Below are positions 17,294-26,984 of a stretch of DNA of 64,000 nt, one piece after another (within the stretch, counting starts at the first letter, position 1; each line of letters starts with the position of its first letter). Location of the stretch: the NCBI RefSeq assembly GCF_900112645.1, contig NZ_FOMO01000008.1, positions 62,001-126,000 on the forward strand. The letters are read 5' to 3'. A model generated the notes under the pieces. It was not told the origin of the DNA, searched no databases, and saw only the letters and a list, made by a program, of their open reading frames with translations. The DNA is from Phytopseudomonas straminea (GTDB lineage Bacteria; Pseudomonadota; Gammaproteobacteria; Pseudomonadales; Pseudomonadaceae). Both the position numbers and the translations under genes were made by a program.

Positions 17294-17396
17294 AATGGAT
17301 CAGTGATGTCCGCTTCTGCCTGGTACCTGCCGCTTCAGGCACACAAGGATCGTGAAGAGGTTCTAAGGCGAGCCGCCAGGGCCGCCCGCCAGCAAC

Positions 17397-18053
17397 TCAG
17401 TCCGCCGACGGCTCGCCATAGCGCCAGCGAATGAAGTTGTGCAGGGCCAGCAGGCCGCAGATGATCACGAAGGGAATCAGCAGCACGCCGGCGACGATCG
17501 AGCCCCACCAAGCCACGCCGCTCTGCCAGGTCTGGCCCTTGCCGGCCGCCACGAAGACCAGGCGGGTATCCACTTCGCCAAAGCGAGCATCCGGGTTCAG
17601 CACCTGCACCTGCAGGCGGTAGTCACCGGGCTGCATGGGAATGCGCGCCACGGCGCGGGTGATCTGGTCGCTGCCGTAGCTGGTCAGCTCGTCGCCCAGC
17701 GAACCCTGCCCTTCGGACAACAGCTCACCAGCCGGGGTGAGCAGCTTCCAGGCCAGGGTCAGCGGTGCCGGGGGGTACTCGACCCACTGCTCGTTCTCCC
17801 AGATCGGCCCGCCAGACAGCTTGCGCACCGTGAACAGCGGCAGCTCGGCGGTGGAGAACACCACGGCCAGGGTGTCGAATTCCAGGGTCCGGGTCTCTAC
17901 CGGCAGCTCGACGGTTTCGCCCTGATCGAGGCGCACCGGGGCGTCCAGCGGCAACGTGGTGGCCCAGACGAAGAACAGCCGGAACGCGATGACCAGCACC
18001 AGCAGGCTCAGCCCTACACCGCCCCAGAGAAAGGTTTTGCTCTTGTGACTCAA
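17397..18053 (-). CDS. Hypothetical membrane protein with periplasmic beta-rich domain
   Basis: 218 residues. One membrane helix near residues 8-30 (FLWGGVGLSLLVLVIAFRLF) and another near 185-207, with a beta-rich middle domain (about 150 residues) that should face the periplasm and ends in a fibronectin-like QPGDYRLQVQVLNPD. No family recognised. It stands alone between a REP element and the amidase operon. No function can be assigned. Confidence 0.7.
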   Translation of the reverse strand: MSHKSKTFLWGGVGLSLLVLVIAFRLFFVWATTLPLDAPVRLDQGETVELPVETRTLEFDTLAVVFSTAELPLFTVRKLSGGPIWENEQWVEYPPAPLTLAWKLLTPAGELLSEGQGSLGDELTSYGSDQITRAVARIPMQPGDYRLQVQVLNPDARFGEVDTRLVFVAAGKGQTWQSGVAWWGSIVAGVLLIPFVIICGLLALHNFIRWRYGEPSAD

Positions 18054-18239
18054 AGCTCGACTCCCAGCGACTGCTGCAAAAATACAGGCGCAAGGCTACT
18101 CGATATGAGGCGTTGGATTCACCTGCGCCAATGCGTCGCAGGCGATGAAAACGCGGGAAATGCAACAGCCCGAAACTCAGGGCCCAGGGAGGTATTCCAC
18201 GGACCAGACGTTGCCGAACGCGGCAACGTCTGGTGAGGG

Positions 18240-19946
18240 TCAGACTCCGAGCGGCGGCGTGCGCGGCGGGATCTGCCGTTTGTTGCCGGTCGCCTCGTAG
18301 GCGGAAGCCAGTTGCAGCAGCGCGTTGTCGTCGTAGGCGCGGCCGGCGAAGGTCAGACCGACCGGCATGCCGATATCGGCCATCACGCCCATGGGCACGG
18401 TGACGGTGGGCACGCCCTGGTGGCGGATGGCGAGGTTGCCGTTGGCGACCCAGATACCGTTGCTCCAGGCGATATCGGCGGATACCGGATTGACGTCCGC
18501 ATCCGCCGGGCCGACATCGGCCACCGCCGGGAAGATCACCGCGTCGAGCTGCAGGCTGTCCATCCAGTCCTCGAGATCCAGCTTGCGGGTCTTTTCCAAG
18601 GCGCGCATGCCTTCCGGCGCGCTGGCCACCTCGTTCCACGGCGTGATGCCGCGCTGGGCCATGCGCACGTACTCGTCCATGCCGACGGCCAGGTCATCTT
18701 CACGGTTGGGCAACGTGCCCGGCTCGTGAGGGAAGATCTGCGGGCCGTCGACGTCGGCCAGACGATTGAGTTTCGGGTCGCCATTGGCGCGCAGAAAATC
18801 GTCGAATGCCCACGCCGTCAGCTCACCCAGTTCGTCGAGCAGGAACTGGTGCGGCACCAGGCCACGGTTGTATACGGTCGGCGCACCGGGGCGGTCGCCC
18901 TCGCAGTTGGAGACCAGCGGGAAGTCCACCTCGATCACCGTGGCACCGGCGCTTTCCAGCGCGGCACGAGCCTGTTCCCACAGCGCGATCACCGAGGCAC
19001 GGGTGTCGATACGCTGGCCGGTCGGTCCGCCGATGCCCGGCTTTTCGCTGGTGCCGGCCAGCTCATCCTTGTTGATGTACATGCGCGGCACGCCCAGGCG
19101 TTTGCCTTTCAGCGCTTCAGGCTTGGCTGCCAGAGCAAGGTAGGACGCCGGGCGCACCTCGGACGGTTTGGGCAGCGGCACCCAGGGCTGAAGACGCCAC
19201 AGGTCACCACGGGTATCAGGGTCATCAGCGACTACCACGTCGAGCACTTCGAGCAGGTCGCTCATGCTGCGCGCGTAAGGCACCACAACGTCCATGGTCG
19301 GGGTCAGCGGCCAGTTGCCGCGCACCGAGATCACCCCGCGCGAGGGTGTGTAGGCGCACAGGCCGTTGTTCGACGCCGGGCCGCGTCCGCTCGACCAGGT
19401 TTCCTCGGCAAGGCCAAAGGCGGAAAAGCTCGCCGCCGTGGCCGTGCCGGCACCATTGGACGAGCCGGAGGCGAACGGTGCGGTGAGGTAGTTGGCGTTG
19501 TACGGGCTTTCCGCACGGCCATACACGCCGCGCTGCATGCCGCCATTGGCCATCGGCGGCATATTGGTCTTGCCCAGGCAGATGGCGCCGGCAGCACGCA
19601 GCCGCTCGATGGTGAAGGCGTCGCGTTGGGCGACCAGATCCTTGAAGGCCGGGCTGCCGGAAGCGGCAGTCAGGCCCTTGACCAGATAACTGTCTTTAGC
19701 GGTGTAGGGGATGCCATCCAACGGGCTCAGCAGCTCGCCGCGGGCGCGGCGGGCATCGGAGGCTTCGGCTTCCTTTAGGGCATCGGGATTACGCACCACC
19801 ACGGCGTTGAGCGCCGCGGCAGTGTGCGCGCCATCGTAAGCGTCGATCCGCGCCAGGTAGGCCTTCACCAGCTCGACCGCTGTGGTGCGGCCAGCCTCGA
19901 GCGCCGCACGCAGCTCGGCGATGGAGACTTCGGTTACTTCGATCAT
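18240..19946 (-). CDS. Amidase-signature (AS) family amidase
   Basis: 568 residues. The Ser-cisSer-Lys triad of AS amidases can be placed at Lys84 (YTAKDSYLV), Ser162/163 (ASGSSNGAG) and Ser186 (ETWSSGRGPAS). The usual DTGGS around the nucleophile is here ETWSSG, a noticeable variation. AS enzymes hydrolyse amides, for example to an acid and ammonia or amine. It is the last gene of a five-gene operon with a gamma-glutamyl-ligase-type protein, so one possible role is removal of a glutamyl or other amide group late in the pathway. Confidence 0.85.
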   Translation of the reverse strand: MIEVTEVSIAELRAALEAGRTTAVELVKAYLARIDAYDGAHTAAALNAVVVRNPDALKEAEASDARRARGELLSPLDGIPYTAKDSYLVKGLTAASGSPAFKDLVAQRDAFTIERLRAAGAICLGKTNMPPMANGGMQRGVYGRAESPYNANYLTAPFASGSSNGAGTATAASFSAFGLAEETWSSGRGPASNNGLCAYTPSRGVISVRGNWPLTPTMDVVVPYARSMSDLLEVLDVVVADDPDTRGDLWRLQPWVPLPKPSEVRPASYLALAAKPEALKGKRLGVPRMYINKDELAGTSEKPGIGGPTGQRIDTRASVIALWEQARAALESAGATVIEVDFPLVSNCEGDRPGAPTVYNRGLVPHQFLLDELGELTAWAFDDFLRANGDPKLNRLADVDGPQIFPHEPGTLPNREDDLAVGMDEYVRMAQRGITPWNEVASAPEGMRALEKTRKLDLEDWMDSLQLDAVIFPAVADVGPADADVNPVSADIAWSNGIWVANGNLAIRHQGVPTVTVPMGVMADIGMPVGLTFAGRAYDDNALLQLASAYEATGNKRQIPPRTPPLGV

Positions 19947-19963
19947 ATCGTCACCTTTTCCAC

Positions 19964-21331
19964 TCAGGCGTGGTTCAGATACCAGCGCCAGTCCTGCTCG
20001 CCGACCTCAGCCATGAACTGACGGTACTCGGTTTTCTTGATCGCCAGGAACACCTTGAGGAATTCCTCGCCCAGGGCTTCGCGGGCCCAGGTCGACGCTT
20101 CCAGCGCGCGCAATGCGGTAAGCCAGTCGGTGGGCAGGAACTCGGTGGCCTGCTCGTAGCCATTGCCGACGATGGCGGCGCCCGGATCGATCTGCTCACG
20201 GATGCCGTGATGGATGCCGGCGAGAATCGCCGCGGCCGCCAGGTACGGGTTGGCGTCGGCGCCGCAGATGCGGTGCTCGATATGGCGGCTGACCGCCGGG
20301 CCGCCCGGTACGCGGAACGACACGGTGCGGTTGTTAACGCCCCAGCTCTTGGCCAGCGGCGCGTAGCTGTTGGCCTGGAAGCGACGGAACGAGTTGGCGT
20401 TGGGGCAGAAGATCGCCAGGGAGTCGAGCAGCGTGGCCATCATGCCGCCGATGGAGTGGCGCAGCAGCGGTGTGCCCTGCGGGTCCTCACTGGCGTACAG
20501 GTTGTTGCCCTGTTCGTCGGCCAGGCTGACGTGCATGTGCATGCCGCTGCCGGCCAGGTCGCCGAACGGCTTGGCCATGAAGCAGGCCTGCAGGCCGTGC
20601 TTGTTGGCCACGCCCTTGACCAGGCGCTTGTAGCGCAGGCCCTCATCGACGGCCTGCAGCGCATCGAAGCGATGCTCCAGGGTTAGCTCCAGCTGGCCCG
20701 GTGCGTATTCGGAAATCGCCGTACGTACTGGCAGGCCCTGGGCTTCGCAGGCCGCATAGAGATCATCGAGAAACGGCTGCACCTGCTCCAGCTCGTACAC
20801 ACCGTAAACCTGGGGTGCTTCGGGGCGCACGCCATTCATCTGTACCGCCGGTTGCGGGCGGCCGCTGGCGTCGCGCTGCTTGTCGAGCAAGTAGAACTCC
20901 AGCTCCACAGCCATTACCGGGTAGAAACCGTCAGCCTTGAGTCGGTCGATAACCCGCACCAGCGCGTGGCGCGGATCGGCTGGCGCGGCAGGCAGGCCCT
21001 GAGTCGGGTGCATGCTCACCTGCAGTTGCCCGGTTGGTGTGCTGCGCCAGGGTTGTAGGGTCAGGCTGCCGGGCAGCGGGTAGGTCCAGCAATCGGCGTC
21101 GGCCACTTCCCAGACCAGGCCGGTGGCTTCGACGTCCTCACCCTGCATGGTCAGGGCCAGGATGGAGCTGGGCAGCGGGCGACCGTTCTGGTAGATCGCC
21201 AGCAGCTCTTCACGGTGCAGCAGCTTGCCGCGCGGAATGCCGTTGGCGTCGATCAGCATCAGTTCGATGCTGCGCACCTCCGGGTGGGCAGCGAGAAAAT
21301 CGCGGGCTTCCTGAATGTCGGCGAATTGCAT
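19964..21331 (-). CDS. Glutamine synthetase-like gamma-glutamyl-amine ligase (PuuA/PauA type)
   Basis: 455 residues from the ATG at 21331. Class I glutamine synthetase motifs: AVELEFYLLD (metal-binding Glu), AGSGMHMHVSL, NRTVSFRVPGG and HRICGADANPYLAAA. Length and lack of the adenylylation loop place it with gamma-glutamyl-polyamine/amine ligases such as PuuA or the pseudomonad PauA enzymes, not with GlnA. Expected reaction: ATP-dependent joining of glutamate to an amine. Seventeen bases separate it from the amidase gene. Confidence 0.85.
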   Translation of the reverse strand: MQFADIQEARDFLAAHPEVRSIELMLIDANGIPRGKLLHREELLAIYQNGRPLPSSILALTMQGEDVEATGLVWEVADADCWTYPLPGSLTLQPWRSTPTGQLQVSMHPTQGLPAAPADPRHALVRVIDRLKADGFYPVMAVELEFYLLDKQRDASGRPQPAVQMNGVRPEAPQVYGVYELEQVQPFLDDLYAACEAQGLPVRTAISEYAPGQLELTLEHRFDALQAVDEGLRYKRLVKGVANKHGLQACFMAKPFGDLAGSGMHMHVSLADEQGNNLYASEDPQGTPLLRHSIGGMMATLLDSLAIFCPNANSFRRFQANSYAPLAKSWGVNNRTVSFRVPGGPAVSRHIEHRICGADANPYLAAAAILAGIHHGIREQIDPGAAIVGNGYEQATEFLPTDWLTALRALEASTWAREALGEEFLKVFLAIKKTEYRQFMAEVGEQDWRWYLNHA

Positions 21332-21397
21332 GATCAGTACTCGAAAAGGATGACGGAAACACCGGCGCAATCATCACGATCGCGCCGGCCAGCAGGG

Positions 21398-22789
21398 TTA
21401 GGCGCGGGCACCGGGAATCGCCAGCAGCTCGTTCAGCCCCTCATCGAGGGTGGCGATCAGCTTGTCGACGTCGGCAGCGGTGGTTTCCGGGCTGCACAGG
21501 GTCATGTTGTGGAACGGCGTGATAAGGATGCCGCGGTTGATCAGGTACAGGTGCATGGCCATCTGCAGGTTGTCGTGGAACGCCGCTTCGGCCTCGGCAC
21601 CGGTTTTCGGCGAAGTGGCACAGAACTGGAATTCACAGCGCGCGCCCAGCTCGGTCACCGACCAGTTCAGGCCGTGCTTGCTGACCAGGCCGCGCAGGCC
21701 CTCGGCCAGACGTGCCGACAGCGACAGCATGTGCTCGTAGGCAGCAGGCGTCATCACCTGCTCCAGGTTCACCCGCATGCAGCGCATCGCCAGGGCGTTG
21801 GCCGACAGCGTGGTGCCCATGCCGCTGTGGCCGTGGCCGCTGCTGGTTTCGCTGGCGTGCTGCTGGGCCAGGCGCATGGCCTGGGCCATTTCGTGGCTGC
21901 AACCGTACACCGAGCACGGCACGCCGCCAGCAATCGGCTTGCCGAGGGTGATGAAGTCCGGCTTCAGATTCCAGGCCTTGGTACAACCGCCAGGGCCGGT
22001 GGAGATGGTGTGAGTTTCGTCGATGATCAGCAGGCTGCCGTATTTCTTGCTTAGCTCACGGACCTTTTCCATGAAGCCTGGCTCGGGCAACACCATGCCG
22101 ATGTTGGTCATCGCCGGCTCACAGAGAATCGCTGCCACGTCGCCCTGGGCGAGGGCCGCTTCCAGCGCCGCTACATCGTTGAACGGTACGGCGCGGCTGG
22201 TTTTGGCCAAGTTGCGGGCCTGACCGATCAGGCCGCCGCGGTGCACGGTACGGCCCTCCTTGCAGCGCACCATCACATCGTCGACAGTACCGTGGTAGCA
22301 GCCGTCGAACACCAGCAGCACCTTACGATTGGTAATGGCGCGGGCCCAACGGACCACGAAGCGGTTGGCGTCGGTCGCGGTAGTCGCCACCTGCCAGAAC
22401 GGCAGGCCAAAACGCTCGGCGAGCAGTTCCCCGGCGATGATCGCGTCTTCGCCCGGGAGCATGGTGGTCAGGCCATTGGCGCCCTGCTCGGCGAGTGCCT
22501 TGGCGATGGGATCCGGCGAGTGGCCGAACATGCTGCCGGTGTCGCCCAGGCAGAAGTCGATGTACTCGTGGCCGTCGACATCATAGAAACGCGCGCCCTT
22601 GGCGCGGCTGACGAACAACGAACTGGGCATCGACCAGTCGTTCATCCAGTGCATCGGCACGCCGCCGAACAGGGAGTTGCGGGCACGCTTGGCAAGCTCG
22701 GCGGATTTCGGGTTGCGTTGCAGGAAAACCTCGCGCTCACGGGCTGCGAAGGTTTCTACGGCTTTATCGTTGATGCCACTCTGGTACAT
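21398..22789 (-). CDS. Class III (GSAM-like) PLP-dependent aminotransferase
   Basis: 463 residues from the ATG at 22789, which has a GGAG site. PLP lysine is Lys284 (TLGKPIAGG) and the pyridine-binding Asp257 is in IIDETHT; GCYHGTVDD is also typical. The overall look is of glutamate-1-semialdehyde aminomutase-like or beta-amino acid aminotransferases. A Gly-His-rich loop near 316 (SSGHGHSGMG) is unusual and worth structural comparison. In the operon it could remove the amino group of the substrate and hand a ketone or aldehyde to the SDRs. Confidence 0.87.
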   Translation of the reverse strand: MYQSGINDKAVETFAAREREVFLQRNPKSAELAKRARNSLFGGVPMHWMNDWSMPSSLFVSRAKGARFYDVDGHEYIDFCLGDTGSMFGHSPDPIAKALAEQGANGLTTMLPGEDAIIAGELLAERFGLPFWQVATTATDANRFVVRWARAITNRKVLLVFDGCYHGTVDDVMVRCKEGRTVHRGGLIGQARNLAKTSRAVPFNDVAALEAALAQGDVAAILCEPAMTNIGMVLPEPGFMEKVRELSKKYGSLLIIDETHTISTGPGGCTKAWNLKPDFITLGKPIAGGVPCSVYGCSHEMAQAMRLAQQHASETSSGHGHSGMGTTLSANALAMRCMRVNLEQVMTPAAYEHMLSLSARLAEGLRGLVSKHGLNWSVTELGARCEFQFCATSPKTGAEAEAAFHDNLQMAMHLYLINRGILITPFHNMTLCSPETTAADVDKLIATLDEGLNELLAIPGARA

Positions 22790-22829
22790 GGGAAGGCTCC
22801 TATTATTGTCAATTGGGTCGGCGCAACAC

Positions 22830-23585
22830 TCAGTTGCCGGCCGACACACCACAGTCGATTGCCAGGTCCGCGCCGGTGATCGAGCGGGTGCTGCTCTGGC
22901 AGAGGAAGAACACCAGATCGGCCACTTCGCCGGGCTGGATGAAACGGGCGGCTTCGCCTTGCGGATACTTGGCGAGCAGCTCCTGGTAGTAGGCGCTCAT
23001 GTCGCCATTGCCGTAGCGCTCGGCCTGGAACTTGAGCATCGGGGTTTCCACATCGCCCGGCGAAACGCTGTTGCAGCGCACGCCATCGGGGGCCAGGTCC
23101 AGCGCCAGCGCCTTGGTCATGACGGTCACCGCGCCCTTGCTCGCGCAGTACGCAGCGGCGTTGCGGTTGCCCTGGCGGCCGGCGTCGCTGGAGATGTTGA
23201 CGATGGCGCCCTTGCTCTCGCGCAGCGCCGGGATACTGGCCGAGCACATGAAGAAGGTGGCCTTGAGGTTCACGTCCAGCACGATGTCGAAGTCTTCTTC
23301 GCTGAATGTCTCCACCGGACCTTCACGCCACACACCGGCGCAGTTGACCAGGGCGTCCAGGCGGCCGGTGCTGGCCAGTAGCGCGGCGACCACCTCGCGG
23401 CAGGCGCCGGGCTTGCGGATGTCCGCGGCGTGGGCGCCGACCACCTTGCCAGCGGCCTGCAGGCCAGCCAGGCCGGTTGCGTCCAGGTCGGTACCGAACA
23501 CGCGCCAGCCGCTGGCGGCGAAACGCTCGCACACGGCCTGGCCGATTCCGCCGAGCACACCGGTAATCAGAACGACAGGTTGCAT
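22830..23585 (-). CDS. Short-chain dehydrogenase/reductase (SDR)
   Basis: 251 residues, ATG at 23585 after a GAGGAG site. NAD(P) motif ITGVLGGIGQ; catalytic Ser-Tyr-x-x-x-Lys in NISSDAGRQGNRNAAAYCAS followed by Lys. C-terminal sequence GADLAIDCGVSAGN is typical of classical SDRs. Second enzyme gene of the operon 24416 to 18240, likely a hydroxyl or carbonyl redox step. Confidence 0.88.
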   Translation of the reverse strand: MQPVVLITGVLGGIGQAVCERFAASGWRVFGTDLDATGLAGLQAAGKVVGAHAADIRKPGACREVVAALLASTGRLDALVNCAGVWREGPVETFSEEDFDIVLDVNLKATFFMCSASIPALRESKGAIVNISSDAGRQGNRNAAAYCASKGAVTVMTKALALDLAPDGVRCNSVSPGDVETPMLKFQAERYGNGDMSAYYQELLAKYPQGEAARFIQPGEVADLVFFLCQSSTRSITGADLAIDCGVSAGN

Positions 23586-23639
23586 CAGGTTCACTCCTCG
23601 GCTCTGCAAGCCGTTTGGTAATCGGTTGACAGGTTGTGT

Positions 23640-24416
23640 TCAGGGCGCCTTGTTCTCGATCAGCGCGTTACCGCCATCGATGGTCAGCGTCTCGCCAGTG
23701 ATGTAGCTGGCTTCCGGCGACGCCAGAAAGGCCACCGCGGCCGCGACTTCTTCGGGATGCCCGGCGCGCCCCACCGGCACGTAGGCGGCGGCGCGCTGTT
23801 CTTCCGGCTGGGTGGCGCCGGTGGCGATCCAGCCTGGCGCAACTGAGTTGACGGTGATCCCCTGCCCAGCCACCTCCAGCGCCAGCGACAGGTTGAGGCC
23901 GACCATGCCGGCCTTGGCCGCGCTGTAACCGGCCTCACCTGGGTTGCCGACGCGGGTACCGGTCACCGAACTGACGTGCACCACGCGGCCATAACCGCGC
24001 TGCTGCATGCCCGGCAGCACAGCGCGGGTAAGCAGGAAGGCGGTGGTCAGGTTGCGCGAGATCGACAGGTTCCAGATATCCAGGCTCATCTTGGAGACCT
24101 CGACGAAAGGCTCGGGGCTACCCTGCATGGCCATGCCGGCGTTGTTGACGAGGATGTCGATCTGCCCCCAGCAGGCTTCGGCCCAACGGGCGAAGTCCTG
24201 CACCTGGGCCTCGTCGGTCAGGTCGACCGCGCGGCCTTCGGCTTCAAAGCCCGCAGCGCGCAGCTCGGCCACTCGCTCGGCAATGCGCGCGCTGCTGGCG
24301 GTGACGATCAGCTTGACGCCCGCAGCACCGAGGCGACGCGCGATGGCCATACCGATGCCACTCTCGCTGCCGGCACCGCTGACCAACGCGACCTGACCTG
24401 CCATTGCCCTGAACAT
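23640..24416 (-). CDS. Short-chain dehydrogenase/reductase (SDR)
   Basis: 258 residues from the ATG at 24416, five bases after a GAGG site; the GTG at 24422 would leave no room for it. Motifs: SGAGSESGIGMAIARRLG for the cofactor, NNAGMAMQG, and Ser-Tyr-Lys in HVSSVTGTRVGNPGEAGYSA followed by AK. First gene of the operon, directly divergent from its LysR regulator. Having two different SDRs suggests two redox steps or a reduction/oxidation pair. Confidence 0.87.
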   Translation of the reverse strand: MFRAMAGQVALVSGAGSESGIGMAIARRLGAAGVKLIVTASSARIAERVAELRAAGFEAEGRAVDLTDEAQVQDFARWAEACWGQIDILVNNAGMAMQGSPEPFVEVSKMSLDIWNLSISRNLTTAFLLTRAVLPGMQQRGYGRVVHVSSVTGTRVGNPGEAGYSAAKAGMVGLNLSLALEVAGQGITVNSVAPGWIATGATQPEEQRAAAYVPVGRAGHPEEVAAAVAFLASPEASYITGETLTIDGGNALIENKAP

Positions 24417-24466
24417 ACCCACCTCATGAATCGAGTTCTGATGGGCTGGATGCTAAGCGCATAAAT

Positions 24467-24493
24467 CTGATACAAAAAGACAACTGTTATCAG
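24467..24493. promoter_or_regulatory. Possible LysR operator, SDR/LysR gap
   Basis: CTGATA (24467-24472) and TATCAG (24488-24493) form an inverted repeat with 15 bases between, 15 bases before the LysR start codon. Position between divergent genes fits a LysR site, but the match to the T-N11-A consensus is loose. Confidence 0.35.
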
Positions 24494-24507
24494 GAAATCT
24501 GACAATC

Positions 24508-25410
24508 ATGGTCTTCACCAGCGAATCACTGCGGGTCTTTCTCGCCGTCATCGACGAAGGCTCGTTCTCCGCCGCCGCCCGGGTGCTGGGCCGTGTGCCC
24601 TCGGCCGTGAACATGGCTGTCTCGCAACTGGAGGCCGAGCTGGACCTGGAGCTGTTCGACCGTTCGACCCGCAAGGCACTGCCTACGCCCGCCGCCCGCG
24701 CTCTGGAGCCACAGGCGCGGCAGGTGGTCAGCCAGCTGAACCTGCTTGATGCTCACGCCTTGCAACTGCACAAGGGCCTGGAGCGGCGCCTGGTGATCGC
24801 CATGGCGCCGGAGCTGCAGACCGGCGCCTGGAGCCGGCCGCTGACTACCCTGGCGCGGGAATTCCCGACCCTGGAAATCGAAATCCGCTCGGCCGCACAG
24901 ACCGACGCAGTGCGCATGATTCACGAGGGCAGCGCGCAGGTGGCGTTGATGTTCGAGCGCCCCGGTATCGATGAACGCGAGGCTTTCGCCGAGGCCGGCA
25001 GCCAACTGCTCACCGCGGTGGCAGCGCCGGGCTATCCGTTCGACAGTGAGGGCAAGCGGCTGGATGCCGGGCAGATGGCTGACACCCGTCAGATCGTGGT
25101 GGCCAGCGGTGACCCCCAGGCCTCGGAGCCGCAGATCGTGCTGTCGCACCGGGTGTGGCTGACCGACAGCTACATGGCCACCCTCGATCTGGTACAGGCC
25201 GGCATGGGCTGGGCGTACCTGCCTCACCCACTGGTACAGCCGATGATCGACTCGGGTGTGCTGGCGGCGGTGAAGTTCGACAACATGGCCAGCCAGATCC
25301 GCCTGTGGGTCGATGTGATCTGGTACAAGAGCCGCCCGCTGGGCCTCGGCGCACGCCGTTATCTACAGTTGCTGCGCGAGCAAGTGGAGGCCGGCCCGGC
25401 GCGCTCATAG
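24508..25410 (+). CDS. LysR-type transcriptional regulator
   Basis: 300 residues; HTH at about residues 18-50 (SFSAAARVLGRVPSAVNMAV) followed by the effector domain. Divergent from the five-gene SDR-SDR-aminotransferase-ligase-amidase operon and probably its controller. Confidence 0.9.
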   Translation: MVFTSESLRVFLAVIDEGSFSAAARVLGRVPSAVNMAVSQLEAELDLELFDRSTRKALPTPAARALEPQARQVVSQLNLLDAHALQLHKGLERRLVIAMAPELQTGAWSRPLTTLAREFPTLEIEIRSAAQTDAVRMIHEGSAQVALMFERPGIDEREAFAEAGSQLLTAVAAPGYPFDSEGKRLDAGQMADTRQIVVASGDPQASEPQIVLSHRVWLTDSYMATLDLVQAGMGWAYLPHPLVQPMIDSGVLAAVKFDNMASQIRLWVDVIWYKSRPLGLGARRYLQLLREQVEAGPARS

Positions 25411-25436
25411 GGTGTGACGGGCAACGGATCGGCAGC

Positions 25437-26984
25437 TTAAAGCGCAGCCAGTACCACGCGGTTGCGCCCGCCACCCTTGGCGGCGTAGAGCGCCTGGTCG
25501 GCAGCGGCCACCATGGCTTCGGCGTCGCTGAAATCGACGCCAGGCACGCCGGCTACCACACCGACGCTCACGGTGATCTGGTCATAGGCGGACTGACGAT
25601 GTTCGATACCCAGATGCTGCACCGCCTCCCGCACCTGTTCGGCCATGGCCAGGGCCTGTTCGGCGGACACGCCCGGCAGCACGATGGCCATTTCTTCGCC
25701 GCCGTAACGCGCTACCAGATCGCCCTCACGGCGCACCCGGGCGCGCATCGCCTTGGCGACCTCGATCAGCGCCTGGTCGCCGCGCTGGTGCCCGTAGGCA
25801 TCGTTGTAGCCCTTGAAGAAATCCACATCGACCAATGCGAAAGCCAGCGAAGTGCCCTCGTGTCGAGCGCGTAAAAAGGCGCTGGCCAGATAGGCGTCGA
25901 GATGTCGGCGGTTGGCCAGACCGGTCAGCCCATCCTCAGTGGCCAGGGTTTTCAGAGTGGTATTGGCGGTCGCCAGGGACTTATGAGCAGCGCGCAGCTC
26001 AAGGGCCATGGCAGACTGCCGGCCCAGCGCACGCAGCACCAGCAAGCCCATTATGCCGACGCCGAACACCGCCCCAACGGCAAAGCTCCACATCGTCCAG
26101 GCACGCTGCCGCCAGGCCACCAGCGCCTGCTCCTCGGGGGCGGCGACCGCCACCAGCATCGGGTACTTGAGGCTGGAATCGAAGCCGTAGACCCGCCGCA
26201 CGCCGTCGACGATGGCGTTCAACGTTACCGCTCCCCTTGGCGTGCCACTGTTGATGGCCTGCAGCATCGGGCTCTGGGAAATGTTGGTCAGGTAGGTCTG
26301 TGCATCGCTTTCGGAGCGGGCGAGGATGGTGCCATCACGTTTGGCCAGCACCACGATGCCCTGCTCGCCAAGCGGCAGCGAACGGTACAGAGTGCGGAAT
26401 CGTTCGACGCTGAGGGTGGCCAGGGCGACGCCCTGAAAGGTGCCGTCATCGTCATAGATGCCTTTCGACAACGTGATGACCCACTGTCCGGTGGTTTTGC
26501 CCAGCACCGGCTGGCCGATGTACAGCTCGCTGCCGCCACTCTTTCGGTGGTGTTGGAAATACACGCGATCGGCGTTGTTGAGCGCCTGGGTGTCGCCATT
26601 GGTAGCCAGGAAGTACTGGCCACGAGCGTCGGACATGTACAGGCCATCCAGCTCGCCCAGCTCACGTATCTGGGTTCTGGCCACCTGATTCAGTTTACGA
26701 ATGTTGGCCTCACCATGGCCGCCGGAGCGGTGCATGGAGACCAGCGCAGTGAGCACGGTATCGGCCACGCGGATGGTCGATTCTGCCTGGCTGTTCAGCG
26801 CCACCGCCAGGGTCTGCATGGCTTCGGTGTTCTTGGCCAGGGCCTGGGCCTTGTCCCAGCTCACGTGCAATGCGGTGGACAGCAGCAAAATGGCGCAGAC
26901 GAAAACCACCGCGGCGATCAGCAGGCTGCGTGGATTACCCGCACCGGAAGGCAGGTCGAATTGCCGTCGACCGGAATCATGCAC
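25437..26984 (-). CDS. Membrane diguanylate cyclase with periplasmic dCACHE-like sensor
   Basis: 515 residues from the GTG at 26984, chosen because a GGAG site lies eight bases before it. A first membrane helix (about residues 18-40) and a second (about 295-320) enclose a ~250-residue dCACHE-like domain containing the typical DARGQYFLATNG segment. The C-terminal GGDEF domain has GLTGLANRRHLDAYL and active-site RYGGEEMAIVLPG; the site is GGEEM, where Phe is more usual. An inhibitory RxxD site (REGD, five residues before GGEE) is present. It should make cyclic di-GMP. Confidence 0.9.
   Translation of the reverse strand: MHDSGRRQFDLPSGAGNPRSLLIAAVVFVCAILLLSTALHVSWDKAQALAKNTEAMQTLAVALNSQAESTIRVADTVLTALVSMHRSGGHGEANIRKLNQVARTQIRELGELDGLYMSDARGQYFLATNGDTQALNNADRVYFQHHRKSGGSELYIGQPVLGKTTGQWVITLSKGIYDDDGTFQGVALATLSVERFRTLYRSLPLGEQGIVVLAKRDGTILARSESDAQTYLTNISQSPMLQAINSGTPRGAVTLNAIVDGVRRVYGFDSSLKYPMLVAVAAPEEQALVAWRQRAWTMWSFAVGAVFGVGIMGLLVLRALGRQSAMALELRAAHKSLATANTTLKTLATEDGLTGLANRRHLDAYLASAFLRARHEGTSLAFALVDVDFFKGYNDAYGHQRGDQALIEVAKAMRARVRREGDLVARYGGEEMAIVLPGVSAEQALAMAEQVREAVQHLGIEHRQSAYDQITVSVGVVAGVPGVDFSDAEAMVAAADQALYAAKGGGRNRVVLAAL

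Noticed and set aside
18312..19778. 488-residue plus-strand frame opposite the amidase
   Set aside because: The amidase frame carries the AS catalytic residues, and the plus frame has no domain.
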